A DNA stretch of 64,000 bases from NCBI RefSeq assembly GCF_034702125.1, contig NC_085859.1:6281116-6345115 (forward strand). The letters run 5' to 3'. Below the pieces are notes generated by a model that was given only the letters and a program-made list of their open reading frames with translations, ran no database searches and was not told the DNA's origin. The stretch's first letter is position 1. The number at the start of each line of letters is the position of its first letter. The position numbers and the translations under genes are program-made. Positions 34,866 through 45,328 of the stretch are shown in pieces. The stretch comes from Engraulis encrasicolus (lineage: Eukaryota; Chordata; Actinopteri; Clupeiformes; Engraulidae).

Positions 34866-35013
34866 TAACTTAAGTCAGTACGGCAATTCAGCTGACTTCA
34901 TATTTAAATATGTTCGAGGAATATTCATCTCTCGCCAAAATGAATACCTTAGTCAGGATGTCTTCTAAGAAATGGTGGCAGTTCGACTATGCTGTCATTA
35001 ATGATTTTGTTTA

Positions 35014-36470
35014 ACAGTACATCACGAAAGTGAGTACACCCCTCACACAGTTTTTGCAGATTTGTGAGTATATCTTTTCATAGGAAAGCATTACAGAAAT
35101 TTCACTTTGACACAATGATTAGTGACATTTTAACAACATATTTAATCATTTAAATTTCTTGTTCACTGAGAAAAAAACCAAAATACAGTCATTAATGTTT
35201 GAACATGTACTCACAAAAGTGAGTACACCCCAGATTAAAATCCGGTAGAGAAGGGGCTGTGTTGGCTCGAATCGTCTCGAAATGAAAAGGGATTAAAAGG
35301 GAGGTCATCAGTGTGCGTTTCAACCTTTCTTTGCATTGAACTTTTACATTTTGAGTGTGCATCTGACTTAAATAGATTGGTGTGAGATTTGAATGCAATC
35401 CTATGGAGAATATCATGATCTGCTTCAGTAGTCACAGTGCATGTTGACATGCATGTTTCTTTTAGGTGTATTTCAGATTGCCAATGTTGACAGCATTCAT
35501 GCATCCCCAAACCATGTCAGTCCCACTACCATGCTTGGCTATTGAGAGGATACACTTTTTAGATCCGTCCCAGCATCTATGTCTGTCTGTCCGTCCGTCT
35601 GAAACGCATTCCTTCAATTGTTCATTCCTGTGGCCACAAGGCGGCAGAGTTGCCATTTTGGACCGGAGCGAATGCATGCAAGCCAGAACGTATATGATAT
35701 GTTACCAAACAGGCAAGACTAACCTGATTGCATTGTGATACAACTGAGGGGGGCATTCAAATTTCGTTTGGACAATGGGAGGCAACTTTATTTTGGTTCG
35801 TCTGAAACTCGCGGAAATGAACGATTTAGAAGTCGGCAGGCAGTTTTTGACACAGATGTTTGTGCTCGGATAGAGAGGCGTTTGCATTGCATAACTCTCC
35901 ACGACATGGAACCGTAGGCCTAATTAGTTGACAGGCGACCCGCAGCGCATACAGCTCTTCCTCTAAACGTGGACCTGTAACATTTGGTTATAGCTTTTCT
36001 CCTTTCAAAACATTCACATTTTCCTTTGTGCGTGGATAGAGCGTTTGCATTGCATAACGCTCCACGACATGGAACTGTAATTAGTTGACAGGCGACCCGC
36101 AGCGCAGCTCTTCCTCTAAACGTGGACCTGTAACATTTGGTTAGCTTTTTCTTTCTTTCATAACATTCACATTTTCCTCTGCTTTTCTCCAGTCCACAAA
36201 CTCGGGTTCAGAGGTCTGTGTGTAGCGAGTTTACTTCTGCCTTTTCAGTAGTCAGGCGTTCGTTGACATATGAGGGACGCATATGTTGTCCGCCTGTCGG
36301 CCTTGTTTTGTAAACATTTCTTGTTTACCACCACACATGCTTGACACCATCTGAAGCAAATTTGTTTATCTTGGTCTCTTCAGATCACACAACATGGTTC
36401 CAGTGATCCATATCCTTGGTCTGTTCATCTCTCTTGAGACCAAGATAAACAAATTTGCTTTAGATGTACA
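35014..36470 (-). mobile_element. Degenerate Tc1/mariner element
   Basis: Left end ACAGTACATCACGAAAGTGAGTACACC with an inner AAAGTGAGTACACC repeat at about 35217. The plus-strand phrases CATCCCCAAACCATGTCAGTCCCACTACCATGCTTGG and AGATCACACAACATGGTTCCAG look like the complement of a mariner-type transposase gene. No intact frame remains. It includes the duplication at 35871-36180 and an inverted repeat at 36353-36462. The right end is uncertain. Confidence 0.55.
35871..36180 (+). repeat. Direct tandem duplication of about 160 bp
   Basis: GCGTTTGCATTGCATAAC(T/G)CTCCACGACATGGAAC through CTCTTCCTCTAAACGTGGACCTGTAACATTTGG occurs twice, about 163 bp apart, with small indels. Confidence 0.85.
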
Positions 36471-37092
36471 CGTATCCTTCTTAATGCCCCCCTAGTGCAT
36501 CCCAACGCCCCCTGGCCATTGTAAAGCCCCCGTTGCATTACACTGCAGGATAATACTGTAGTAGAGTAGAGTAGAGGAGCATCCATTTTGGAATAACAAA
36601 AACATTTGAACATGGACAGCACAATAATGTGTCTTTCAGCAGATACAGGGTATGTTCCAATATGCGACCTTGCTTCCTCCACTTGTGCTTGTGGCCTCGT
36701 ACCAGGAAGTAATAAGTCATGATGACATCACTGACAACAGCATTATATTTCAATATCCTGCAAAAGCTCAATTGTAAAGTCTTTTTACCTTCGCCAAGAC
36801 AAAGTCGGCCAAGGTTATGTTTTGACCGCTGTGTATTTATTTATTTATTTATTTATTTGTGAATATGTTTGTTTGTTTGTACTTCGTATAACTCAGTCAG
36901 AACTTAGACGATTTTTATGAAATTTGGTGGGATGATTGGTCATGACCCAAGGAACAATCGATTAGTTTTTGGGAGTAATTGGGTCAAAGGTCAAAGGTCA
37001 AGGTCAAAATGTTTATTTGTACTTCGTATAACTCAGACAGAACTGAGCCCATTTTTATGAAATTTAGTGGGATGATTGGTCATCCGACTAGG

Positions 37093-38094
37093 GTGGCCAT
37101 CGGTCCGTTTTTACGACCTGTTCACGACATCCGTGTGTCCCTCTCTTTGTCTTTCCTTTCCTCCTAGCCTTTTGCTTATGGCCTCGAGCTGCGAGGCAAC
37201 GTCATCGACGCAAACTAGACCTTGATAGTTGGTCGCGTTTCCGATATCTGCGGCCGCCATGTTACTCCAGATATAACCCCTCGCCCAGCGAATTAACTGT
37301 ATTGCTGTCGCCTTGTGTCGGGGAAATCTCCGTGCAATAGCCATATATGAAGTTCATTAACTGACTGTATGAAAGTTAAATAAGGATATTATTGCCTACT
37401 GTCTGTTTAATATTTTTTTTCCTGCACTGTTGGCAACGCATTGGCCTAGTGCTAAGTGTGTCCGCTAAATGCCTTTACAACGATACGAGGGTTCTCACAA
37501 CTTTACAAACAGGGCAAAGAAACGTCTTTCTGCACGGGCGCTGTCTGTATTTTGAGCTCGTGTTGTTGGTTATCCAGCGTCTACATGAAAAAAAAAGGTC
37601 GATAGAAGCGGTTTGCCTCCCTTAAAACCCCGCTGATAATACTTCTGACCAACTTTGAGTAAAGTAGGCTAAATCAAATTAATTGTTGGCTATTAGGCCT
37701 GCACGACTACCCAAAATACATTTTTTTTAAAAATATGAAATAGCCTACACAGACAACAACGGAAGGATTTGTCTATCGTAACCTGCCGTCTGATACAATA
37801 TTAAGTTAGTGGTGATGACTCCTTTATCGGAGTGAGGTAATGCAATGCGAAAATCCTTCCCCCCAAAAATATTGTTTTACAAGTAAAACTGTTGTTGGCA
37901 GCTGAGTTGTCTGAGGTAAGATGGCAGCGCTGTTCCCTGATTTCTGCCTACAGTTTAGAATGCCAACTTCACAATTTTCTCCACGGAGGCGGGGATTCGG
38001 CAAGTCGAAGCAATGGGTGCGCGCGAGGACGCTAGGTTAGAAAGTTAAGGGGCGGGGTCGTCCGGCCGAAGTCCGGACAGCTGGTCACCCTAGT
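37093..38094. mobile_element. hAT-like element nested in the 36788-39957 element
   Basis: Ends CTAGGGTGGCCATC / GCTGGTCACCCTAG, about 1.0 kb, between TCATCCGA and TCATGACC (eroded duplication). No transposase recognised. Confidence 0.7.
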
Positions 38095-38343
38095 CATGAC
38101 CCAAGGAACAATCCATTCGTTTTTGGGAGTGATTGGGTCAAAGGTCAAAGGTCAAGGTCACGAAAAGGTCAAAAACGTAAATTGAGCCGATTTTTATTAA
38201 ATTTAGTGGGATGATTGGTCATGACCCAAGGAACAATCGATTACTTTTTGGGAGTGATTGGGTCAAAGGTCAAGGTCACGAAAAGGTCAAAAACGTAAAT
38301 TAAGCCAATTTTTATGAAATTTAGTGGGATGATTGGTCATGAC

Positions 38344-39661
38344 CAGGGCTCTAAATTAACACACGCCAACACGCCAAACAGGGGTGAAAATTCATTTTGG
38401 CTAGTAGAAAAAAATTTGCCAATTTGGCTAGTAGTTCCCGAGTACAATAAATTATGAACGGTAAACCGCTGCTCTGACGAACGTTAGACGGCGAGATTCC
38501 CTACATTACCCATGGACACTAGCGTCACGACGTAGCCTCCCACAGTGGGCTTTCCAGTGCAGCGAGCGGCAACTCCATGCTGTTGCGCGCGCCAGGATTG
38601 AAAACATTCTGTCAGCTAAGCTGCGCTCACACTATTCTGACAGGCAGCTCTCCTCCTATGCTCTCGTCGCTTTCGCTACAACCTTTTTAACGTCACTACT
38701 GCTATGAACATTGCTGTAACAGGCTGCATTTTTGAAGCAGCGAGGCCCTGGCCGTTTCAATAACAGGAGTTACGCAGATTATGCATAGAGCTACTTCTGT
38801 TCTGTAGACTATGTTTTGTGCGAGTGATGAGAATGTGACGGGGGTTAGCGCAAGGTTCTGTGCGTTGGTGAATGCTAGTAGTAATTGTAACCGTAATAAT
38901 AGTGACGTTAAAAAATGAGTGGCTGTGGAACGAAATAGCGACAAGGGCAGAGGAGGAGAGCTGACTGTCAGAGTAGTGTGACCGTAGCTGTCAGTTCAGT
39001 TGTCTTCTGAAATGTTCCGAGTCCTGGCGCAACTAAGTTGGAAAGCCATCGGAAAGAAAAAAAAGCAACCAACGACGAAGCTGTCGAAGTAACAACGGAA
39101 GCGAATATTCCCGAGATATTGTTTACTTTTAGTTAAACTAGGCTTCTTGTCATTTTGTTGCGCATGGTAGAGAAGAGCTCCTCCTCTCTCCTCTCATCTC
39201 TTCTCCTTCCTTGGGGTGTGCGTAGGCCTATGTGAGGTTTTGTAGTGTTAAGCTGTGTGCTTGGTTAGCCTACTGTATGTTAAAGGTCTGTTATGTGAGT
39301 GGCTTGTGTGATGTGATTCAGCTGTTTTCAGAGGAATTGAACAAAAACTAATCAAATTGATTATGCCTAAGTAATGAAAGTAAAAAATAAAGCAGAAGTT
39401 AAAAAATAATGAAAAAAATATATAGCCTATAATATGCTTATTATGTAGGCATATAGTAGCTTATGCAGGCCTATGGTGTATCTGTAGAAATAGTTGAACA
39501 AAATGACCATAATTAAAAAAACTTAAAAAAAAAACTAGCCTAAAGCATAGTTTATTTTGGCGAGATAAAAAAATGGCTTGTTGAACTTCTGTTTGGCTGG
39601 TAAGAAAAAATGTCCACTAGCCAAATTGGCTGGTGGTGGAAAAAGTTAATTTAGAGCCCTG
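38344..39661. mobile_element. hAT-like element with perfect 8-bp duplication, nested
   Basis: 1318 bp, ends CAGGGCTCTAAATTAAC / GTTAATTTAGAGCCCTG, flanked by GTCATGAC at 38336-38343 and 39662-39669. It also has an inner pair around AACGTCACTA / TAGTGACGTT. Confidence 0.92.
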
Positions 39662-40142
39662 GTCATGACCAAAGGAACAATCGATTACTTTTTGGGAGTG
39701 ATTGGGTCAAAGGTCAAGGTCACGAAAAGGTCAAAAACGTTTTTCTTTGCCAAGCACTATATGCCAGAACAACGTGTGCATGCTGAATTGAATAAGAGGT
39801 CAAGACTGGGCCAAAAATGTAATATTACGATATTCCGGTCCAATTTCAATGAAACTAACATCAAAATTTGGAGAATGTTATGCCCCACACTCTGAAGATG
39901 GCCAGAAAAAATAAGTGGCATAGGCGAAGGTTTGCGCTCTACCGAGTGCCCGTTCTAGATTTGCAATTGGGATGGTGAATGAAAAACAGTCCCCCAGAAG
40001 TTGTTGTGGCTAGGCTGACAGCTGGGAAACTTTTCTCCACGGAGGAGGGGCCAGGAGGCGGGGTGAGGCCACAAGCGCAAGTGAAGGAACCAAGTTTGCA
40101 TATTGGAATGCACACACAGTATGTACAACCAACTTGACTTAC

Positions 40143-40668
40143 TTTCAGTGGACCCCACTTCCTGTTCCGCTCCTTCTCCATTGGTGACCTCCATCCTCTG
40201 ATGCCCAGCGCCAGGAATGCTAGACATCCTCTGATGCCCGGGGCCAGGAACGCTAGACATCTTCTCCACCTCTTCTATTCCATCTCTTTCTTCTTCTTCT
40301 TCCTCCTCCTCTTCATCTCCATTGATGACCTCAATCCTCTGACGCCCAGGGCCAGGAACACTAGACATCTTCTCCACCTCCACCTCTTCTATTCTATCAC
40401 TTTCTTCTTCTTCTTCTTCTTCCTCTCTTTCTCCATTGATGATCAGCACCCTCTCAAGTCCTGTGACATGAATGCTAGACACCTCCTCTTCGTTTTGCTC
40501 TTCTTCTTCTCCATCTCTTTCTTCTTCTCCTCCTCCATGTCTTTCTTTTCCCTCCTCTTCTCCATTTTCATTAATAACTACGACCTTCAGAAACCCTGGG
40601 CCAGGAGCAGTAGACGACTCATCCTCTTCAGTTTTAATGTCTTGGTCCAATTCAGGCTTCTCATCCAT
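40143..40668 (-). CDS. Zinc-finger gene 3, acidic N-terminal exon (about 4 repeats)
   Basis: Begins MDEKPELDQDIKTEEDESS, nearly identical to gene 2, then APGPGFLK, IHVTGLER, VPGPGRQR and VPGPGHQR units, each followed by an Asn-Gly and a Glu run. The exon ends TCC ACT GAA A before GTAAGT (GT at 40142-40141), phase 1. The frame stays open past the donor to 39955, but that extension runs into a MITE and has no homology to the paralogs, so it was excluded. Function is unknown; a charged interaction surface is likely. Confidence 0.85.
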
Positions 40669-40929
40669 TATCTAATCTGCAAGAGGAGAGGGGTAAAGAG
40701 TCATTTCACATGAAATCAAACAGTTTGGGGCCCCACCAAAACACAGATTCTAAGTTAACTAAGTGTGCCTTTTCAGTAGCAAGGTAGAACCCCTGAACCG
40801 CAGTTGCCTGAATCATGGTACCAATATTAAGGGAGAATCGGACTTTTGAACGTTTTAAATAAAAGGGTAGGACACTTAATTGAACTGATATGACCAAGCA
40901 TGAATGAGTAGTGTCCCACCCTCCCCGCT

Positions 40930-41100
40930 TTTGTATAGGTTCGAATCCCAGCCCTCCCTCTCCCTACACGCCCGAGTAAGACACGTGTACCCACATCGCT
41001 TCAAGGACTGTAACAAATGCCCTGTAAATAATAACAACTGCAAGTCGCTTTGGATAACAATGATTCCGCTTAGTAATGTAAATGGTAAGTTACCAATCCA
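40930..41100. mobile_element. SINE remnant, intron 1 of gene 3
   Basis: Same remnant as 27400-27570 (GGTTCGAATCCCAGCCCT; AAGTCGCTTTGGATAACAATG). Its presence in both introns shows it was duplicated with the genes. Confidence 0.55.
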
Positions 41101-41346
41101 TCAATCAATCAAAATTACTTTAGCACATTATCATCATACATAAAATTGCACACTGTACTAAAGAGTAGAGAAAGAGAAAAGACAATGACAAAGAAACTAC
41201 ATTGTGTTATAGATATAATTTGATTCACCAAAGGCAGATGAGAATTAATTAAATATTTAATTTATTTTAAAAACAAGATGGGCTACAGTTGGGGCAGTTC
41301 TAATTTGAACTGGAAGTTAGATAGCATTTTGCAGCATAATGACTAT

Positions 41347-43355
41347 GGCTGAGTCTCAAATCACACACTTGTGTCAGTGCACTGACAGTCACTGCACAGT
41401 GCACACAGTGCACTGAGGTCTTTAGTGCATAGTGTTGTGGAAAAAATTGAGCACCATCACAGTGGGTTTACATACAGTGTTCAATCTCGCCCTCCAACCC
41501 GTGCCTGCAGTTCACCTAGAGAGCGCTGTCGAGACAGCAGAGCCCATAAGGCTGGCGCTAACAACTGACAATTGTGCTCGCTGTCGGCTGAAACTTGACA
41601 ATATTATTGTAAGTTCTGAGAAACCAATGTGGATGTAAATGAAATGTACAATAACCTGGGAGGTATGTCCTTCTGATTTCTTACAGCATTGGCATTTATG
41701 AGTCAGGCTCCGCTAACATCTTGCTAACAAAATTGCTTTACGGCCGTCGTGATCACAGCAATGCAGCCGGCCGACCAATCCAAACGCAGTGTGTGAAGCC
41801 ACTCATGACGTCATTTTGACAATAAAGACGTATTTTACAAAGATCCAGAGAGTTTAAACATTCAAACTTAGTGCTGTTTGAAAGGATAATTCAATCTGCC
41901 TTTGGGAAAAATAAAATGAAACGACGATACCAATTCTCTCCCAAAGCAATGGCAGCATCTGTGGATGAGCTCCATGGACCCCATTCATTCTAACAGCCTC
42001 TGCGCTCCTTGGCGCTCCTCTGGGCTGTCTGGATGGCGCCACTTAGTGGACAGTACCACCCGGAAAAAGTCGCGAGATTCCTCTCTCGTACTACCCATAA
42101 ACACTGGCTGAATCTCAATTGGTGCACTTGTGCACTTCAGAGTCCATGTTTCAGTGTGTATGCCGTATTAGTTACGCACTGAAACATAGTGCCTGAAGTG
42201 CACATAACAAGTGCGCCATTTGAGATCCAGCCACTCTCTGGCACTATGCACTGTGCCCTCACTGGAAGTGACGGCTGAGCATGGCATTAGCTCGCCAAAA
42301 TATTAGTTGGCTACTGTTTACAATGCACAGTGTCTGGTGCTTGTATTTCCATGTCCTTCACCCCAAAGGACAACAATCACGTATACAATACTTTGGTTGG
42401 CATACAAAGGTTGGTGTCCCATCAACATTACTTACAGAATTAGGAGACTGTTGACCAAACTCTTCTACTGAACTGAATGCCACATTTCCTCCGTGTCATT
42501 GTCAACATGGCCGCCGTTTAGTGCGTGCAGTGTCCATATGGGCTGAATCTCAAATGGTGCACTTGTGCACTTCAGTGTTCATGTTTCAGGCTGTCTCAAA
42601 TGCCGCACTTGTGCACTTCGGGCACTGTTTTTCAGTGCCTATAGCGCTCACGCTGAAAATTTCATTTGAGCCAGTGCACTTAAAGTGCCAGGATGATCCC
42701 CTAACAATGGCGGAAAAATGCAGTGCTTGAATGATGGACACTGCACGCACTAAACGGCGGCCATGTTGACTATGACACGGAGGAAATGTGGCATTCAGTT
42801 CAGTAGAAGAGTTTGGTCAACAGTCTCCTAATTCAGTAAGTAATGTTGATGGGACACCAACCTTTTCATGCAAACCAAAGTATTGTATGTGTGATTGTTG
42901 ACCTTTGGGGTGAAGGCCATGGAAATAAAAGCACCAGACGCTGTGCATTGTAAACAGTTGCCAACTCATATTTTGGCGAGCTAATGCCATGCTCAGCCGT
43001 CACTTCCAACGAGGGCACTGTGCATAGTGCTCAGATTTTTCCACGACACTGTGCACTAAAGACCTCAGTGCACTGTGCACACTGTGCACTGACTGTCAGT
43101 GCACTGACACAAGTGCGTGACTTGAGACATAGCCTCAGTGTGTATGCCGTATTAGTTACGCACTGAAACTAGTGCCTGAAGTGCACAAGTGCGCCATTTG
43201 AGATCCAGCCATTCAGCACTGCATTTTCCCGCCATTGTTAGGGGATCATCCTGGCACTTTCAGTGCACTGGCTCAACTGAGATTGTCAGCGTGAGCGCCC
43301 TAGGCACTGAAATACAGTGCCCGAAGTGCTCAAGTGCGTGATTTGAGACACAGCC
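41347..43355. mobile_element. 2-kb nested fold-back element with TAT duplication
   Basis: 2009 bp between TAT repeats (41344-41346, 43356-43358), ends GGCTGAGTCTCAAATCAC / GTGATTTGAGACACAGCC. A second, inner pair of arms of nearly 300 bp (about 42240-42535 and 42725-43025) is inverted, so most of the element can fold on itself. It is saturated with CAGTGCACTG-type palindromes. Gene 2 has the empty site AATGACTATGACTACATGAC (about 27790). Confidence 0.88.
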
Positions 43356-43596
43356 TATGACTACATTCCACTCTGTCTCGACTTGACCCTTGGCACAATC
43401 AGAGGAGATTCTGAACACCTAAGACATCTATTAGGATGAATATTGCTCAATCATATTTGCATTAGACCTAGGCTACAATGCATAACTTTGTTATCAGCAG
43501 TTGCAGGTATGCAGCAGCCATGACGGCGAGCCAAATTACACGAACGTGCAGGACTCACGAGGAGAATTGGGTGATGGAGGTGGTTTAAGGTCTTAC

Positions 43597-43795
43597 CTGC
43601 TGTCCGTGCAGTGTTTGGTTTTCGGTATTAAATGAAGGACTCCGGGGGAAAAACAGGACAACTTATGTCTCCCAGTCCGGTAAATTCGCGCCAGCACAAC
43701 GTGAAACCAGCGCATATACACGTTTGTTTCGGATGTCGTGTCAGCAGCAATAACCAACTAGCGTCAATTTCAAAACAAAAGTCCCGTGTAGGATT
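43597..43795 (-). other. Zinc-finger gene 3, non-coding first exon (5' UTR)
   Basis: Donor CAGCAG|GTAAGACC (GT at 43596-43595). Strongly similar to gene 2's first exon; the upstream limit near 43795 is approximate. Similarity to the gene 2 flank resumes at about 44170 after a LINE fragment and continues to about 44600. Gene 3 spans roughly 32842-43795. Confidence 0.6.
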
Positions 43796-43836
43796 AGGTC
43801 AAAAGTGAAAGCAGTAATAACACTGTGACAAACAAA

Positions 43837-44168
43837 AATTGAACTGCTGCCCTCAGGGAGGCGCTACGGATAATTCATTGCTAACAAGAACATTTATAAA
43901 CATAATTTTATGAAAAATGCAATTTCCATAGTCAATAAGCTATGGAAAAGCTAGAGATGGGGTTTTGAACTAATGTCTGACTTATGATGTGTGTGCTGGG
44001 AGGGGTGGTTGCGGGTGTGTGTGTGTGTGTGTGTGGATGCAGCATTTATATGTGTGTTTTCTGTCTATTTGTGACTATCTGTGCTTATATCCTGTTTTTT
44101 ACCCTGTGAGACCAAAGGAAATTTCCGGCTTGCTTGCATGATAATAAAGTATAATATAATCTCATCGG
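43837..44168 (+). mobile_element. 5'-truncated L2-like LINE fragment
   Basis: Starts with CTGCTGCCCTCAGGGAGGCGCTACGG, coding LLPSGRRYG, like the C-terminus of L2-type reverse transcriptase proteins. After a (GT)n tract it ends GTGAGACCAAAGGAAATTTCCGG and TTGCATGATAATAAAG. Absent at the matching place in gene 2 (28260-28290). Same family as the 4990-5173 insertion. Confidence 0.7.
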
Positions 44169-44599
44169 AAAGGACTGTCCTGTCAGTTGCCTTTTTAAAT
44201 GTCGTATTCTTTATTTTGCATATGTGGTGTGTAGGCTCTTAAATCTCATTATAGACATACTGTAAAGGTGTTTGCTGCCGTCAATGCGGTGGGCAGCCAG
44301 CAGTGGCGTCAGCTGACCTAATGCAATACAGGGGCACAGGGGGCACTGAGATAACGTGAGCACGAAAGCAAAACATTGTGTCCAGTTATTTCTTCTTAGA
44401 AAGTCTGTAAATTATTATTTATTATTATATATTATTGCAAGTAGTGCTAAACTTGAGCTAAATTCCAAGGGAGCAAGGGGATTTTCTTTGTGAAACTCAT
44501 ACTATGCTCAGCAATTCAATAGCCAGCAGTGTGCCCCACAGGGTGGTACATGGGATGGGCCTTACCCAGACACACGAGGTCCACTCCATGGGCAGAGAA

Positions 44600-45328
44600 A
44601 TTAGAACACAGGGAGAAGGTTCAGTCTCATTGGTTCCCATTGTAGCCAGTTAGCTTTGCATGCATACTGCAGTAACGAGCGTAGGCCAGTCCTTCATGTG
44701 GGAAAATGTATGGAATGGAAAGGGGAACCCATGCTAAATACATTGCTACTGCCATTTCCAGTCACAAATATTATCAACAAAACATTCCTGGTAAGCACTA
44801 TGACTGTTGTTTAACAATAGGCTGTATTGACAAATCGTTCAGGTGTGTAGTTTTACAGCAGGTTAGAAGATTTCAACCTGTACTCGCTAGCATCGTGCTA
44901 ATGTTTATGGGTTTGGCCCCATAAAAATTGAGCTTTGTGACCCAGTATATAATAATCTAGTGGCGCAAAATAATCGAAACGCTACTCAAATGGGGTCTTA
45001 TTATTTCTAGCTTCGAACTTAATATTAATATTTCAGGACAAAAAATTATTTAAAAAATCACAAAAATTATAATGGTAAAAAACTCCATTGACACCCATTC
45101 ATTTTGCACTGTCCCGTGGTTAGGGTTAGCCAGTTGTGGCTAGTAGCAAGTTCCGTGAGTGAACACCCCCTGCCGCAATCCAGGTCAATGGGGCACCTAA
45201 GTCACGCCCTCTACTTCCTGGTTCATGGGGCAGAGGGAGTCAAACAATGATTGCTGGGCTTGAAAATGACCATAAAATGACTGGGCTTAAAAAAAGAAAT
45301 GGCATTGGTACCATGTAACGGAGTCTAA
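44600..45328. other. Intergenic sequence between genes 3 and 4, no feature recognised
   Basis: Beyond the block shared with the gene 2 upstream flank (which ends near 44600), I see no exon, RNA gene or bounded transposon. Short reading frames here have no recognisable motif. Confidence 0.45.

Larger units (their letters stand above)
36788..39957. mobile_element. Repeat-rich element (GGCGAAGG ends) inside MITE G
   Basis: Starts CCTTCGCCAAGACAAAGTCGG and ends GGCGAAGGTTTGCGCTCTACC. It contains at least four copies of a unit with GGGATGATTGGTCATGACCCAAGGAACAAT and GGGTCAAAGGTCAAGGTCA. It was itself invaded by elements at 37093-38094 and 38344-39661. Class unknown. Confidence 0.65.
36655..40121. 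mobile_element. MITE family G copy 4, split by nested insertions
   Basis: Left part TTCCAATATGCGACCTTGCTTCC through GCTCAATTGTAAAGTC (to about 36787); right part TTTGCAATTGGGATGGTG through TTTGCATATTGGAATGC (39958-40121). Gene 2 has the uninterrupted GATACAGTATGTACAACC at the matching place, 11 bp before its acidic exon donor, so the insertion is specific to gene 3. Confidence 0.8.

Noticed and set aside
39955..40142. Extension of the gene 3 acidic exon past the donor
   Set aside because: The GTAAGT donor is shared with genes 2 and 4, and the extension is MITE G sequence.
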